DNA of 64,000 bases from Kitagawia praeruptora (Eukaryota; Streptophyta; Magnoliopsida; Apiales; Apiaceae): NCBI GenBank assembly GCA_037693485.1, contig CM075353.1:59948501-60012500 (forward strand). Reading direction: 5' to 3'. The notes beneath the pieces are model-generated. The model was not told the DNA's origin. It saw only the letters and a list, made by a program, of their open reading frames with translations, and did no database searches. Shown here one piece after another: positions 43,074 through 53,854 of this stretch (position 1 is the stretch's first letter; each line of letters opens with the position of its first letter). The position numbers and the translations under genes are program-made.

Positions 43074-45202
43074 GCTTAAAACTGGAAAGATAGGAGATGT
43101 GAGTCGTTTTCTCTCTATCCTCTCTCTAAACTCTAGCCAAGCCGCCACCTAAATCAACCAGATCTGAACCTTTTTTCCATCAATAACAACAAAAAACCTT
43201 CACTAATCCATCTTTCTCTTTCTTCCTTCACCTATTCGCCTATATTTCTTATAATAGTATTATTCTCTTTGTTGCTTTGGGCTCTATAATGGGGTCTTTC
43301 TTTTCGATATGTTACTTTTCGATATGTTACTTGGAGTCCTGGGAGTCCTCGTTTGGGGATTTAGAAGTTGTGTTTGATAACCCTGCGGGGTTTTTTGAGA
43401 GGCATTCGAAGGTTTCTGCCATCGAAGGTCGAGTGTGTGATGACTCTCTAAAAGTGGCTCAATTCAAAGAAGAACACAAGATGTTGTTGGGCCTTGGTCA
43501 TGTAGCACCTTCACTGTTGTTAGAAGGTAAGCAAGATGTGTGGACTGATGGAACTCATCTTTTTTAAGTTCCAGAATGGCTATGCTTCTAAGATGTTTCA
43601 TACATGTGTTGACCCAAAGCAAGGCTTTAGGGTTTTTCTCTGGATTATTGTCAAATACTACGAGGTGTTTGATACTCTGCCCCATCGAGGATCTGTCTTC
43701 TATGCTAATTCAGAACATGGGAGAGGCCTCTTTGAGTTCGTTCTTAAAAGGGCCTATACGAAGCAGGTTACAATGGAGTTGTGCGACTCATGGATTGCTT
43801 TTTAATGATGATAGATCTGGATGGATTCGAGCTGGCCTTATTTACCCAGTTTCAACCTTCTTTTGGGATGCTGGAACTGTATGCTTGGACCAACTGTATG
43901 CTTCTACCTTCTTTTCGGGATAATGACGAATTGTCCGGAATTTGGAGAAAATGGATAGTGCAAATGTTGGGTCAAGCTCCGCACTTCATCTTGACGAAAG
44001 AAAGTGATATGAATGAGGTTATCACTCATACTCTGAGGATGGATGGTTTTTGTATAACCTTCCATATGTTCGTTTTGATGGTTCCATTTCTTAGGAATCT
44101 GAAAGCTAACGCCGTTGGCATTCCTGTGATGTCAAGAGAAAATCGACTTGGTGGTGTTGATGTGCTCAAGAAGGACACTGGATCCTACTTGGATGCTGTT
44201 TATCGTATTGATGCGATGCTTCTTCGAATTTTTATGATGTCTACGAATGAAGAGAATAGGTGGAGTTCTTGTCATGCTTTTGAGAAGTGGGAGGTCGTGA
44301 ATTCTGGCCTGTTGTCTGCTGGATTGCATTTGGATTATGTGTGTCCTAGCATTGTTATTGCTAGTATGGTGTTGGGTATAATGCCCCAAAGGATTTTAAC
44401 TGATGTTATTATTATGATGATTGTCGTGACTTCGTCCAGGTGCTCGTGGGACGGTCGTGATACGGTCAATGAGGCTGGTTTGGTTATCATAAAGGAAGGG
44501 ACTATGGTGTGTTCAGGCAAACACCATATGTTGGTTATAATGACTGATGGAGTTTTGATTGACTCTATGGTTACGAAAGTGTGTTCAACCCAGGTTTGTC
44601 AAGATGGGTGTATGAACTTTGTCAACGTGGGCCAAGAACGTGTTCCTGTTAGTGAAAATGTGCGGACTGTTGCCTTTCAACTTTCAAAGATGAGTGCTAT
44701 GCAGGGTTTTTTACTGCATAAGAGCATTAAAATTGTGGGACTTGGAATTGATTTTAAGGTTGTGTCGAGCCATTTATGGCAAGTTGTGTGGAAGGAAAGC
44801 TCGGGGCTGGTAAGGCATAACAATTGCCTGGTGACTGGTCTTGTCTTTGATGACACGAACATGGATTGTCACCTTAGTCCAGGGAGGCTTGGAGTTATGC
44901 TTGAAGTCCAGGGATGCTGGAAGTCATTTGCTAATGTTGTTGACGGTGAGCATGGATGGCTCAACATGAACATGGACAGCTTGGGTGTGTACCGGGCGCT
45001 CACTTTACTATTTGTAACTGGCATAGGTCTCATTTTGTGTTTTTAAACTAGTTTAAACTAGTTCTCTTTGTTTGTTGACTGTATAGTGTCTATGTGATGC
45101 TATGACATTTGTTTTGTTTGCATGTTGTCTTCGCGGGGTATTCCCCTAGATGTGTATCAGTTGTTCCTTTATGGTATAAAATTTTAATTAGCAAAAAAAA
45201 AA
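43074..45202 (+). mobile_element. NL12, type B element
   Basis: The TSD GAATGCTTAAATA is at 43061-43073 and 45203-45215. A 23-base leader precedes ATGTGAGTCG at 43097, a one-base variant of the usual start. The 3' hairpin is GGGGTATTCCCC near 45135, a changed loop, followed by TTAATTAGC and poly(A). Confidence 0.9.
43289..45046 (+). pseudogene. NL12 type B ORF with two frameshifts
   Basis: The start ATG is at 43289 (MGSFFSICYFSICYLES). FSICY is doubled by a 15-base tandem repeat. The frame stops at 43567, continues at about 43545-43805 and then at 43781-45046. The second piece (YASKMFHTCVDPKQG, VFDTLPHRGSVFYANSE) aligns with NL15 (CAHKVFDTCSDPKLS, VFDMLPHRGFISYAEC). This links type B proteins with a KRVSF protein. 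No known domain is recognised. Confidence 0.65.
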
Positions 45203-45215
45203 GAATGCTTAAATA

Positions 45216-46923
45216 CTTAAGCAATTAACAAACAAGGCACTACGGGGTCTCTCTAGACTCATACTAAGTCCATGTTAATCAAGCAACTCTTAAGTCGTAA
45301 GTTTAGTCCAAATCACACCTCGAATCCATCCTTAATGTCGGATCTTTCGTATATCTTACTTAATCATTTATAGCCTCATTCTTTGCACAAATATGTTGTC
45401 TTGATAATTCTTAACAAGTTTCGTATTTTAGTCGACCCGAAATTCCTCTTTTAATCTACCCAAAATGGGTGGTCAAAGTTGTACCTCTAGAGTTGACTTC
45501 CCTGAGAATTACTATTCCGTGACTCGCACTCCCACACTTTTAATAAATCACCATAAATGTATTTAATTATGAAACCACTTCTAAAATCATCTCTGGTATT
45601 TGTAATATTTATCATAAAATTTCCAATTCGAAAACACGGGTCTAGATAGGTGAAATGTATTTTCGAAGTTCAGTCAACTGCGGATTTTTACTATTCACAC
45701 CTCTCCCACTAAAACGTTCATAACTCGGTATCTGTTAACTCAAATGACGCACCGTTTTCGCGTACATGATCTAGAGAATGTCTAGAAGGTAGCTAAATCA
45801 AAATTTGACTTTGGTCAGAAGATAAATGTTTTCAGATTTTACTAAAACAGGGCAGGAGAATTCGAATGAATAGTGTTATCTCCAAAAAGGGGTTCTTCAC
45901 ACTTAACCTTGATTCGAACATTTTTATAAAATCGGAAAACTATCCGTTTCACATGAGGTTTTCTCTCACACCTTCATTTTCATCTCTAATATTTAATTAT
46001 CAGGATTCGCCACTGATTTCGTAATATTAAAGCGGTCCAATTTCAGTTACAAACTTTCGTTTACGGTTTCAAACCACTTTTACGAATTTAAACATAACTC
46101 CTAAACCGTAAGTCTGTTTCACATGATCTTTATATCAAAACGAAGCTTATAACATCATCTATCTTATAATGGCAGAAAATGAAACTGTACAGTGAGCTGT
46201 AGCTACTGTGATGCACGATTTTCAATGATTAACGAAAATTCGGCATTACGACGGCTATAAATCGAACGTCCCAAAATTCGTAACATCAAATCCAAGCCAC
46301 ACCGGGCATACCATACATCTTTTATACATAAAACTAATCAAGAACATCTCACTTCATCATCTTAACCATCCAATCTTAGAAATCAACATAACTAACTACA
46401 TAATCATGCTTACATGCTTGTCATAACATCTAAATCAAAACTAATCTAAAATCCATCAAGAACATTCATAACCTCAAAGTAAGAGCTAGGGTTTCATGGG
46501 TTCCATACCTTCCTTGAAGTGTCTAAGAACTTAATAATCCTTGTGTAGCCCTTAGGATACCTTTACCAAGCTTAGATCATCCAAACAAATCAAGAAAAAC
46601 AAGGTTAGTTCTTGAAATCACTATTCACCCTAAACTTTGATGATTTATTTGAAAATGGAAAACATGGAGTTTGAAGCTAAGATTTCTAGGTGATCATTTT
46701 TATGAAATATAGGACTCACCATAAAAATTTGGAGATCAAATGATGGTTGGAAGTTGGATTTCTCCTCTTGAATTAATGAAAAATTCGAATGGAGCTCTTT
46801 GGGGAGAAGATGGAGTTGCTTGCTTACTTTTGCTTGGTTAATGATTGCATAAAGTGATCAATAATTATAGATATTTGTTGGTGGAACCATGGTAAAGTTG
46901 ACGGGTTAAGGCTTGGTTAAGGA
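45216..46923. other. Unassigned retroelement-like DNA
   Basis: No ORF of note. Phrases such as AAACGTTCATAACTCGGTAT and the continuation beyond NL13 into the inverted LTR arm at 49114-49218 suggest an LTR retrotransposon in minus orientation. I cannot place its ends. Confidence 0.35.
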
Positions 46924-48550
46924 TTTTTTTTTTTTTTTGCTAATTAAAATTTTATACCAAGAAGGAACCACAGAACAAATCTAGGGGCATACCCCGCGAT
47001 ATCAACGTTTAGGCATTACAGACCGAATTAGTTCAAACAGAACAACAACATAAAGACTAAAACAAAAAGACTAAAACCAAGCTAAATCAAGACTAGCGGC
47101 GAAACAAGTGATCATGGGACACAGGAATGGCCTCCCCGCCCAGCACGCCACTTACGAATCTCCGATTTCTTCAGCCGAACCTTTGCTTTTCCAGCAATTG
47201 CAGGTTGGACTTCTAAAGCATTTCCAGGCAAAGGAGCATGATCTCCTAACAGCTCAGTGCAGGCGCCTTCACCCGGACTATCCGACTTACTACCCCTAAG
47301 TCCAATGGCCCTTGAGACCTCTCCATGGAGCATGACCTCCTGGTCCGGGCTAGATTGACCTTCCAATGGAGAAATTAAAGTACCCAGCCCAATGCTTTGA
47401 ATGAAATCCTGCAGTTGCAGAGCGCAGCTGACCGATATTGCAAGCTCCTTTGTTGTCCCACAATAGAACTTTCCAGAAGGATCTCGGAAGGGGTCACCCC
47501 CACTGATCTCCACAAAATCAGCCACTTTTGGAACACAAAACCCATTCATTCGAATATGTTTTTTTAGCTTCTCAACATGAAACAGAGTCTCAATCAATAA
47601 CTCCCGAACACCATCTTGGTATTCAGCTGAACTAATCTCTGAGATATAGTCATTCTTTGCCCCTGAACTTCCACCCTCCTCCTCAGTACGCAGATCAGAT
47701 TGAAGAACCTTGTCCGCCTTCTCTACCATCTCTTCCCTACTAAACAATTGACTCGAAAGATCAACCCCATTAGCCTGACTCATTAAGTCAGCATCGATAG
47801 TTGGACTACCAGTAACATTGGCATAATTAGAACCCTTAATACTATGCATAACAGAAATAGAACTACCATGCATTCTATCATCATAAAAGAAATTACCCTC
47901 CTCCCTTTGAGTATTGCAAGAACTACGAGTCCTGGAGGCAATCCCAGTCGGAGCAGTCTTTTCCTCAATGCTAATTTTCCTCCTCTTGCCCCTATCTCCA
48001 CCAACCAAGTTCTTAGGCGTCTCAGCGCACCCACTTGCTAGAGTCCTACCTGGATGAATCTCCGACACCAAGATCTCCGCAAAGGAGACTCTCTTCAGAT
48101 TCGATTCCGGTATCAAACCCTTCACCGACTTTTTAGAGCTCTCTTCCGGTTTCACCAGTGACAAACCTTTTTGGTTCATTTTAGGCTTAACCCCATCATC
48201 TATCCTCCAAATAGCTTTATCCGCACTTCTGGTTCTAGAGGCAATTCCAGAAGCCGGACCAACATATTTATTCCGATTTTGCCTCCCTGCCTCACTTCCT
48301 TTATTGTTGCCAGAAGGAATCACCGTCACAAGGTTCTCCGAAAAGGAGACCCTTTTCGGACTCATACTCGATACCAACCCCTTCCGAGTCATCGTCGACT
48401 CAAAGGAACAGTGAAAAAGGCGGGTACTAGAAGTACCCATCTCCAACGGAGATCCATCCGAGAAGGAAACCTTCTTCCGATCCATACAAAAACCAAGAAC
48501 AAAGAGAAGAAATTTAGTGTATGGGTGAGAGAATATGGAGGAAATATGGA
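46924..48550 (-). mobile_element. NL13, type A element, slightly 5'-truncated
   Basis: The poly(A) is the T run 46924-46938 and the hairpin is near 46984. The leader ends around 48550 without ATGAGAGTC, so a short 5' truncation is likely. A TSD is not clear; only GGATTT is shared at both sides. Confidence 0.78.
47112..48485 (-). CDS. NL13 protein: three-motif type A protein (457 aa)
   Basis: The intact ORF begins MDRKKVSFSDG at 48485. Docking-type motifs are KVSF at 5-8, RVSF at 45-48 (SPKRVSFSENLVTVIP) and RVSF at 132-135 (LKRVSFAEILVSEIHP). Two IASRTRS blocks (about residues 81-87 and 180) each follow a motif, so motif and ARTRS block seem to have duplicated as a unit. RGKRRKISIEEK is a possible nuclear localisation signal. 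One helical repeat (about 315-400) holds VEKLKKHIRMNGFCVP and ALQLQDFIQSIGLG. The tail is KKSEIRKWRAGRGGHS. The order matches NL1, NL3 and NL11, but sequence divergence is high while the motifs remain. PP1 docking is inferred. Confidence 0.82.
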   Translation of the reverse strand: MDRKKVSFSDGSPLEMGTSSTRLFHCSFESTMTRKGLVSSMSPKRVSFSENLVTVIPSGNNKGSEAGRQNRNKYVGPASGIASRTRSADKAIWRIDDGVKPKMNQKGLSLVKPEESSKKSVKGLIPESNLKRVSFAEILVSEIHPGRTLASGCAETPKNLVGGDRGKRRKISIEEKTAPTGIASRTRSSCNTQREEGNFFYDDRMHGSSISVMHSIKGSNYANVTGSPTIDADLMSQANGVDLSSQLFSREEMVEKADKVLQSDLRTEEEGGSSGAKNDYISEISSAEYQDGVRELLIETLFHVEKLKKHIRMNGFCVPKVADFVEISGGDPFRDPSGKFYCGTTKELAISVSCALQLQDFIQSIGLGTLISPLEGQSSPDQEVMLHGEVSRAIGLRGSKSDSPGEGACTELLGDHAPLPGNALEVQPAIAGKAKVRLKKSEIRKWRAGRGGHSCVP

Positions 48551-49113
48551 TTTGTTACTATGTGAGCAAGTGTAGTCTTGTGGTGCACCTCTTTGCTAAC
48601 TAGCTTGGTTTCTTTGATCTTATCTTGCATAAAGTGATTATGTCACCTTCCACTAGCTCATCATGCATCTTGGCTCTCTGGCTTGTTTCTTTGTCCGGTT
48701 ATTGCTCAATTTCATTGATCGTTCGGAGGAATATCTTCATTGTTTCTAGTTAGGGTTTTACCGGAACCCTTCTTAATATTTATAATACTATTCTCCATCT
48801 TTCTTAATAATTCTCGAATTTAAATTCCTTAAATCCTTTTAATAAATCCTTAAGTCTTTCAGTGTCCAGGGAAATCTCGGAGAAAATAAAAGTGCTAATT
48901 TTCTAAATCCGATATCGTTTACATACACTTATCTCGCCCCTGGATCATGAATACGAACTCAGAAATCCGTTCTGAATACTTCTATATAGCGTCGTCTAAC
49001 TCCTATTCTCATTTCCCACCAAAACCACTATTCACACTTTATTCTCCTTTTATTTCTTATATCCATAAAAATGTCCTTGTTCTCTTTCGGGCGTTCCTTA
49101 ACCCTTTCACCTT

Positions 49114-49848
49114 CATTTATTAGAACTGTTAATACCTTGTAGTCGGAATCATTGTTCCTCTTTTTATCAATGCTTAATAAAAAAAGTTTTAATTCTATCG
49201 AAAATTTGGGTTCTTATAGTCTCCCCTCCTTAAAAGGATTCCATCCCGGAATCAGGTAGAAGACAATTGGGTACTTGTTAGTTATTTCAATTTCCAATTC
49301 CCCAGTCAATCCTTAATCAATCCCAATCCTTTTTTAGCACATCTTACTAGTGCTACAATACATCCTTTATCCTTTTTCATTAATCTTTGTACTTTTCGTA
49401 CAACACACTGTCCGGGTTATGCTCTTACCCAGTCATATACTATTACTCTTATTGGTATCTGTAGTGGTTTCGGTATTACTATCGTGTCGCGAATTCGGAG
49501 ATAGCCTCACTCGTAATTACGCATTTCCTGATCGCTTTAATCTTCCCAATCTCGATCACTATATAGAATTAGAAGAATTTATTGAGAGATCACTATGATC
49601 AGTAAACATTTGTTATATTACATAGTTAGTACAGAAGGGGGCCAGCCTTTAGTACTTGACAAGCAATTAAACAATTAATGGCATTCCACTTAGACTTCTA
49701 TCACACAGACAGAGAGTCACGTAGCAGTACCTCCCCTCCTTAAAGGGTTGTTGTAAGAACCCGAATTTTTGGTAGAATTAAAACTTTTTGATGAAAGAAT
49801 GAACAGTGATTCTGACTACAAGGTATTAGCAGTTCTAATGAACGAATG
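49114..49848. repeat. Inverted pair of LTR ends
   Basis: Bases 49114-49218 and the reverse complement of 49752-49848 are clearly related. Both contain ATTAGAACTG, AATACCTTGTAGTC and AAAAAGTTTTAATTCTA, and both read TAAGAACC at the inner end. The two LTR starts (TGTAAGAACCC type) face each other across about 530 bp containing CCTCCCCTCCTTAAA at both ends. This is an inverted LTR arrangement from rearrangement or two insertions. Confidence 0.55.
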
Positions 49849-49877
49849 TGAACGGGTATAGATTCCAATGATTATAG

Positions 49878-50577
49878 GCACATAATCAAAGCTGATTCCC
49901 TTATGAGGTCCCGGGGCCTCTTTCAACACCGAACTCCACGATTTCTTCTCAGTGTTGGCCTCATCCTGCCCTAGCCCTTCCGGCGTATCCTTCACTACAC
50001 CTGAAGACTCACCTTTAGACAAGTTAGCATTCCCATTTTTAAGAATACTCTTTAGAGTAGACGTAGTTTGAACAGTATTCTTTCTCTCCTCTTTTTCCCT
50101 CTGAAAGATAGGAAGGCCAAATTCATCTCTGCCAGTTATAATGTTGAGTGGGCTGCATAACCCAACATTAAACTCAGTCTGAGCAGTTAGGTTTGCCTTT
50201 TCCATTTCCGCTATAGACAATCCTTTGGACTTTAGGAACACCTCAACCTCCGCTAATTTCTTGCGTAACCTTATCATTTCCTCTCTTTCATTTTTGCTAG
50301 TAGCTGCCATTGCAGTAGCTACTCTACTGATTGTGACCCTCTCCATAGCATCTCTAAAATCCTCTTGGTGAACCTCCTCATCATCAGAAGAGGCCCTCAT
50401 CACCTTGGTACCAGTGCCCCCCGAGTTGCTTGGCTCCACCAAATGCGGCGCCGACAAGATTGGGAAATCCTCCGCCTCTTTACGAGCGAGCATCTCATTA
50501 AACTCATCATCATCCATGTCCTGCATATACCCCGGCATACCAGATTCAGAATCACAGTTGGATTCTTGACTCACCAT
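49878..50577 (-). pseudogene. LINE-E ORF1 N-terminal fragment
   Basis: MVSQESNCDSESGMPGYMQD at 50577 matches the LINE-C ORF1 start. Conserved blocks are EMLARKEAEDFP, ITGRDEFGLPIF, LKSILKNG and KSWSSVLKEAPGP. The frame stays open without stops through GISFDYVP, where LINE homology ends; the last 18 codons to 49816 are LTR sequence. The DUF4283-like part and zinc knuckle are missing. Lack of lesions in this part suggests a fairly young source copy. Confidence 0.8.
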
Positions 50578-50688
50578 TAAAACTAGTAATCGAATATAAA
50601 TATATATATAAGAAATTTAGTGTTTAGGTTAAGGGGGAAGGAGAATATGGAGTAAATGAAGGGGATTTGGTTCCATTCAAAGAGGTTT
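49878..50688 (-). mobile_element. LINE-E, 5' fragment of a LINE-C-like LINE lacking its 3' part
   Basis: It carries the 5' UTR and the first half of ORF1 in minus orientation, then stops abruptly at 49878 against the inverted LTR arm. A LINE missing its 3' end is not a normal truncation product. The right side joins NL14 in opposite orientation at about 50688, with neither a TSD nor ATGAGAGTC visible. A rearrangement, or an inversion-type retrotransposition combined with template switching, is needed. Confidence 0.72.
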
Positions 50689-50690
50689 TT

Positions 50691-53690
50691 AGAGTTGGAC
50701 TTGGGTCCAAACATTATGAGGAAATGGTTGTTACCGTTGATGTTAATCGACTGTGTGACTTTATGCAATAGTTCGGGATATGTTCGCCCAGATCTGTTGA
50801 TAAGGGAACTATGAAGAATAGAGTTGTTCTCGTTTCGGTGATTCCCTTGGGGATGCCTACTTGTGGTTTGGATGCGACTGTGGTTTCTTGTGGTTATTTC
50901 CGGATTGATGTTCATGCGAAATAAAAGGAGATGGTTGGATACCTCTCTGTTGTTGTACAATCTCTGGGTTTTTTGCTTACAACTTGGAGCCTAGGGAGCC
51001 GCTGTTTGGGTCTTCCTTGTGTTGGGAAATCTATTACGGAGTTTGGAGTTGTAACTCAAGGTTTTGGTCTCGAGGTCCCGTCGCTGGACTTGGATGGAAT
51101 GCTGGCGATTCAGTTGAGGGTTCGTGCTTTGGTGATAAGTAATGAGCGCCATCTGTTTGCTAGTATGACTCTGAGATGTTTGAATTGGGCTTTTTTTTTT
51201 TGGCTAAGTTAAAAATTTTATATCACCAAATGGAGCTACATGAGAATCTGGGGCATACCCCAACATAACATCTACAAAATACACCTAGAAAGGGTCGACA
51301 TGACCAACCAAGTTCAACTAGATACTAGGCCTATCAGTAAAGGAGAAGAACAAGGGATGGGTCCTTTCGAACCCACTTCTGGAATGAAGAACAAGAAAAC
51401 AACTTCTCTCTAATAAGGCACTTGACCTTAAGACTAAGCACCTGCGTCGCTTGTCCTGGACCTGCATTGTGGATTCTAAAATTACGCTCCTTCCATACAC
51501 TATATATGCATGTTGTTAAGTACACCCCTGCAATAACCTTCTTCTGCTCTGACAGGGAGGTATGAAAGAAGTCACCCTGCTACCACCTTACCCAGTCATC
51601 ATTAAGCCGGAACGGCACCACCTTACTTAGGAGGTTGAAGTACGGACAAGTAGTAAACAGATGGCCTATAGACTCCCTGTCTGTGCTGCATAGGACACAC
51701 ATTGGATCAACCCTCATGCCAAATGTTATCATACGGTCTTTTGTAAGAAGTCTATTCTTGATAGCTAGCCACGAAATGAAGACAAGTCTATTCTTGATAG
51801 CTAGTATGACTCTGAGATGTTTGAATTGGGCTTTAGTTGTGCCTCTAAGGGCTAAGTTTGGTGGCATGGCTGGGAGAATGAATAATGCTCTTTCTTCAAG
51901 AATTTGTACCTCTTTGAAGCTTGGGTGTCTTTTGTTTGTCGTGAAGATACAGCGACTTGTGGTGTATTCAAGCAGAGCAGCCAAGTTGAATGCCAGTGAA
52001 ACAGATTTATTTTCTGTTTTCTTGAAGTATGATTTAGTTGGCAATGTTTTGCTCAAGCGAAACATTGATGTATTTGGGTGGAAGGTAGTTGTTTGCTTCA
52101 ATGTGTTTAACAGTCTGACCCACCGAGGGTATTTTGCTGAGTTTGAAGGTCCTGCCATGGGATCTGTTAGGGATATGATGTCCTCAAAGTTGGTGGCTGC
52201 CACTTCTACAGAGTTTGCAGCGACGTTTATTATTGGCTCCTGGTCTGTTACTAGGAGACTTGTTGACAACTGCAGGATGTCTGGAGTTGATTCGCAGTGT
52301 GCTTGTCACAACAGCTACAACGTGCATATGTTTAGGTATGTATTGGAGATGTCACACACTCATCGGGTACATCTGGGTATACGAGACAGGAGGGTGGGGT
52401 TTCCTACCATTGACGAATTGAGTATTATGTGCTGTGTTGACCACCAAATGGTTGATAGATTGTTTCATCAAAGATTGATTCTAAAGTTGAATTCGAAGAG
52501 TATGCCAGGAGATTTCAAGATGTCGGCTGAGGGAGGGGTCTGTGCTCACCTTTCCTCGGCTGTTAGATCTCGGGAGCTTTTTGAGGGACAAACACTCGTG
52601 TTTGATGGAACTAGGTGTAAAGGTGGCGTCGCTTACCTAGTGTTGAGGACTTGCCTCGGCAATCTGGTCTGAGCGATAGCCATGTGCAAGGGTTGTGGGT
52701 TGTCGTGGTTACTTTCTACACAACGATAATGGGTGATGTGAGTGATGAAGAACTTGGCATGAGCTCTAGCCTGTCAAGGCTCGGCTGTATCCGGTTGGAT
52801 AGTCTGCTGGTGGTGATCCAATTTAATGGGATTAATCGAATTATGATGTTGTCTGCTTGTCAAGGTGTGAGATTTAGCCCTTGTTTCTTCTTGGAGTTAC
52901 AAGCGGCATTTAGCAGAGGTTCACAAGTTGGAAGAGATGCTGGCATTGGTTATTATTTGACCTACCAGAATGCGAGTACTGAAGGGATGGTCTTTAATTC
53001 ATTTGTTATTGATTTCAGCTTAGGTTGGATTGACCTATTTCGAATGATTATTATAAATCTGGTTGGAAAATCATTGGTGGTTATCATCTTTTCTGATAGC
53101 AAATGGAAGGGGAAGGGGATTCAGGACCTAGTGAAGTATATTGGAATTGTTCAGCGACATGCACGTGATGGTCGAGGGTTGAACGATTGGAGGATAAACA
53201 TTGTGTTACTCATTGTTTATGAGGTAAGGGATGTTGGGATGGTGATTATTTGCAAAGCCGGGAAGCATGTGAATGCTGTCCAGATGGATGAGAGGTCTAA
53301 GGAGTGTTGCTCCCAAGCTTACTGCGGGGTTTATCCCAATCGAAGCATTGCTGCGTTTCTTTGAGGCTGGGGTTTAGGTACTTCCTGCCATGCCATTGCG
53401 AATTCTGTAAGGATTCTTTGCACGAGGATGTTGTCGTTGGGCAGTTGATAATGGTGGGAAGCTCTCAGGTGTTTGATGGAGAGCGCAGAATATGCATTCT
53501 GCTAGGTTATTGCGCAGATTGGATTCTGCTACACTCAATGATGCAGGGGACCGTTGATAGCATAGCAATCATGGCTTATTGTCCAGATTGGTGCCCAGTT
53601 GAACCTGTTTGCTGCAGTGCTGCTCGGGTTGCCCATGCCATAGTTGTTAATTTTGTGATGTTGTTCTTTAAGATTTTCTGTGTTCATTAG
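50691..53690 (+). pseudogene. NL14 type B ORF fragment
   Basis: The sequence is homologous to the NL4 ORF. Stops are present early (TAG at about 50768 and TAA near 50922). LINE-D then interrupts, and a long open piece runs from about 51835 to 52672. That piece crosses the site where NL4 has TGA, here CGA, and the site where NL4 lacks a base. A one-base loss near 52643 shifts the frame; pieces continue to 53364 and 53690 (KIFCVH end). NL4 and NL14 carry different lesions, so their common ancestor had a longer open frame. Confidence 0.68.
51194..51799 (-). mobile_element. LINE-D, 5'-truncated LINE in NL14
   Basis: It has a 35-bp TSD (51159-51193 and 51800-51834), longer than all others here. 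The 3' tail is of the AACTTAGC subtype with a GGGGTATGCCCC hairpin near 51255. At the 5' junction a 21-base LINE segment (51748-51768) is repeated at 51784-51804, overlapping the TSD start. Coding content is the zinc-binding C-terminus of ORF2 (minus; CVLCSTDRESIGHLF, with VWKERNFRIHN toward 51334), close to LINE-B and LINE-F. Confidence 0.88.
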
Positions 53691-53854
53691 GTTTTTGTTT
53701 TATTGTTGAACTCTATGTGGATTGCTAGTTTATCTAGCATTATTGATGTCTTTCTTAGTTGTTCCGTTAGGTAGATGTGATACTAATCGCGGGGTATGCC
53801 CCTAGAGATGTAATCATTTGCCAATGGTATAAATTTTAATTAGCAAAAAAAAAA

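Larger units (their letters stand above)
50689..53854 (+). mobile_element. NL14, second copy of NL4, 5'-truncated, interrupted by LINE-D
   Basis: From AGAGTTGGACTTGGGTCC (50691) it follows NL4 from 13240 onward at high identity to the poly(A) at 53845-53854, with the hairpin near 53800. The leader and first 70 codon-equivalents are missing. The left neighbour is LINE-E in opposite orientation. LINE-D is inserted at 51194-51799. The right neighbour is NL15, cut off at the same point. Confidence 0.88.
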
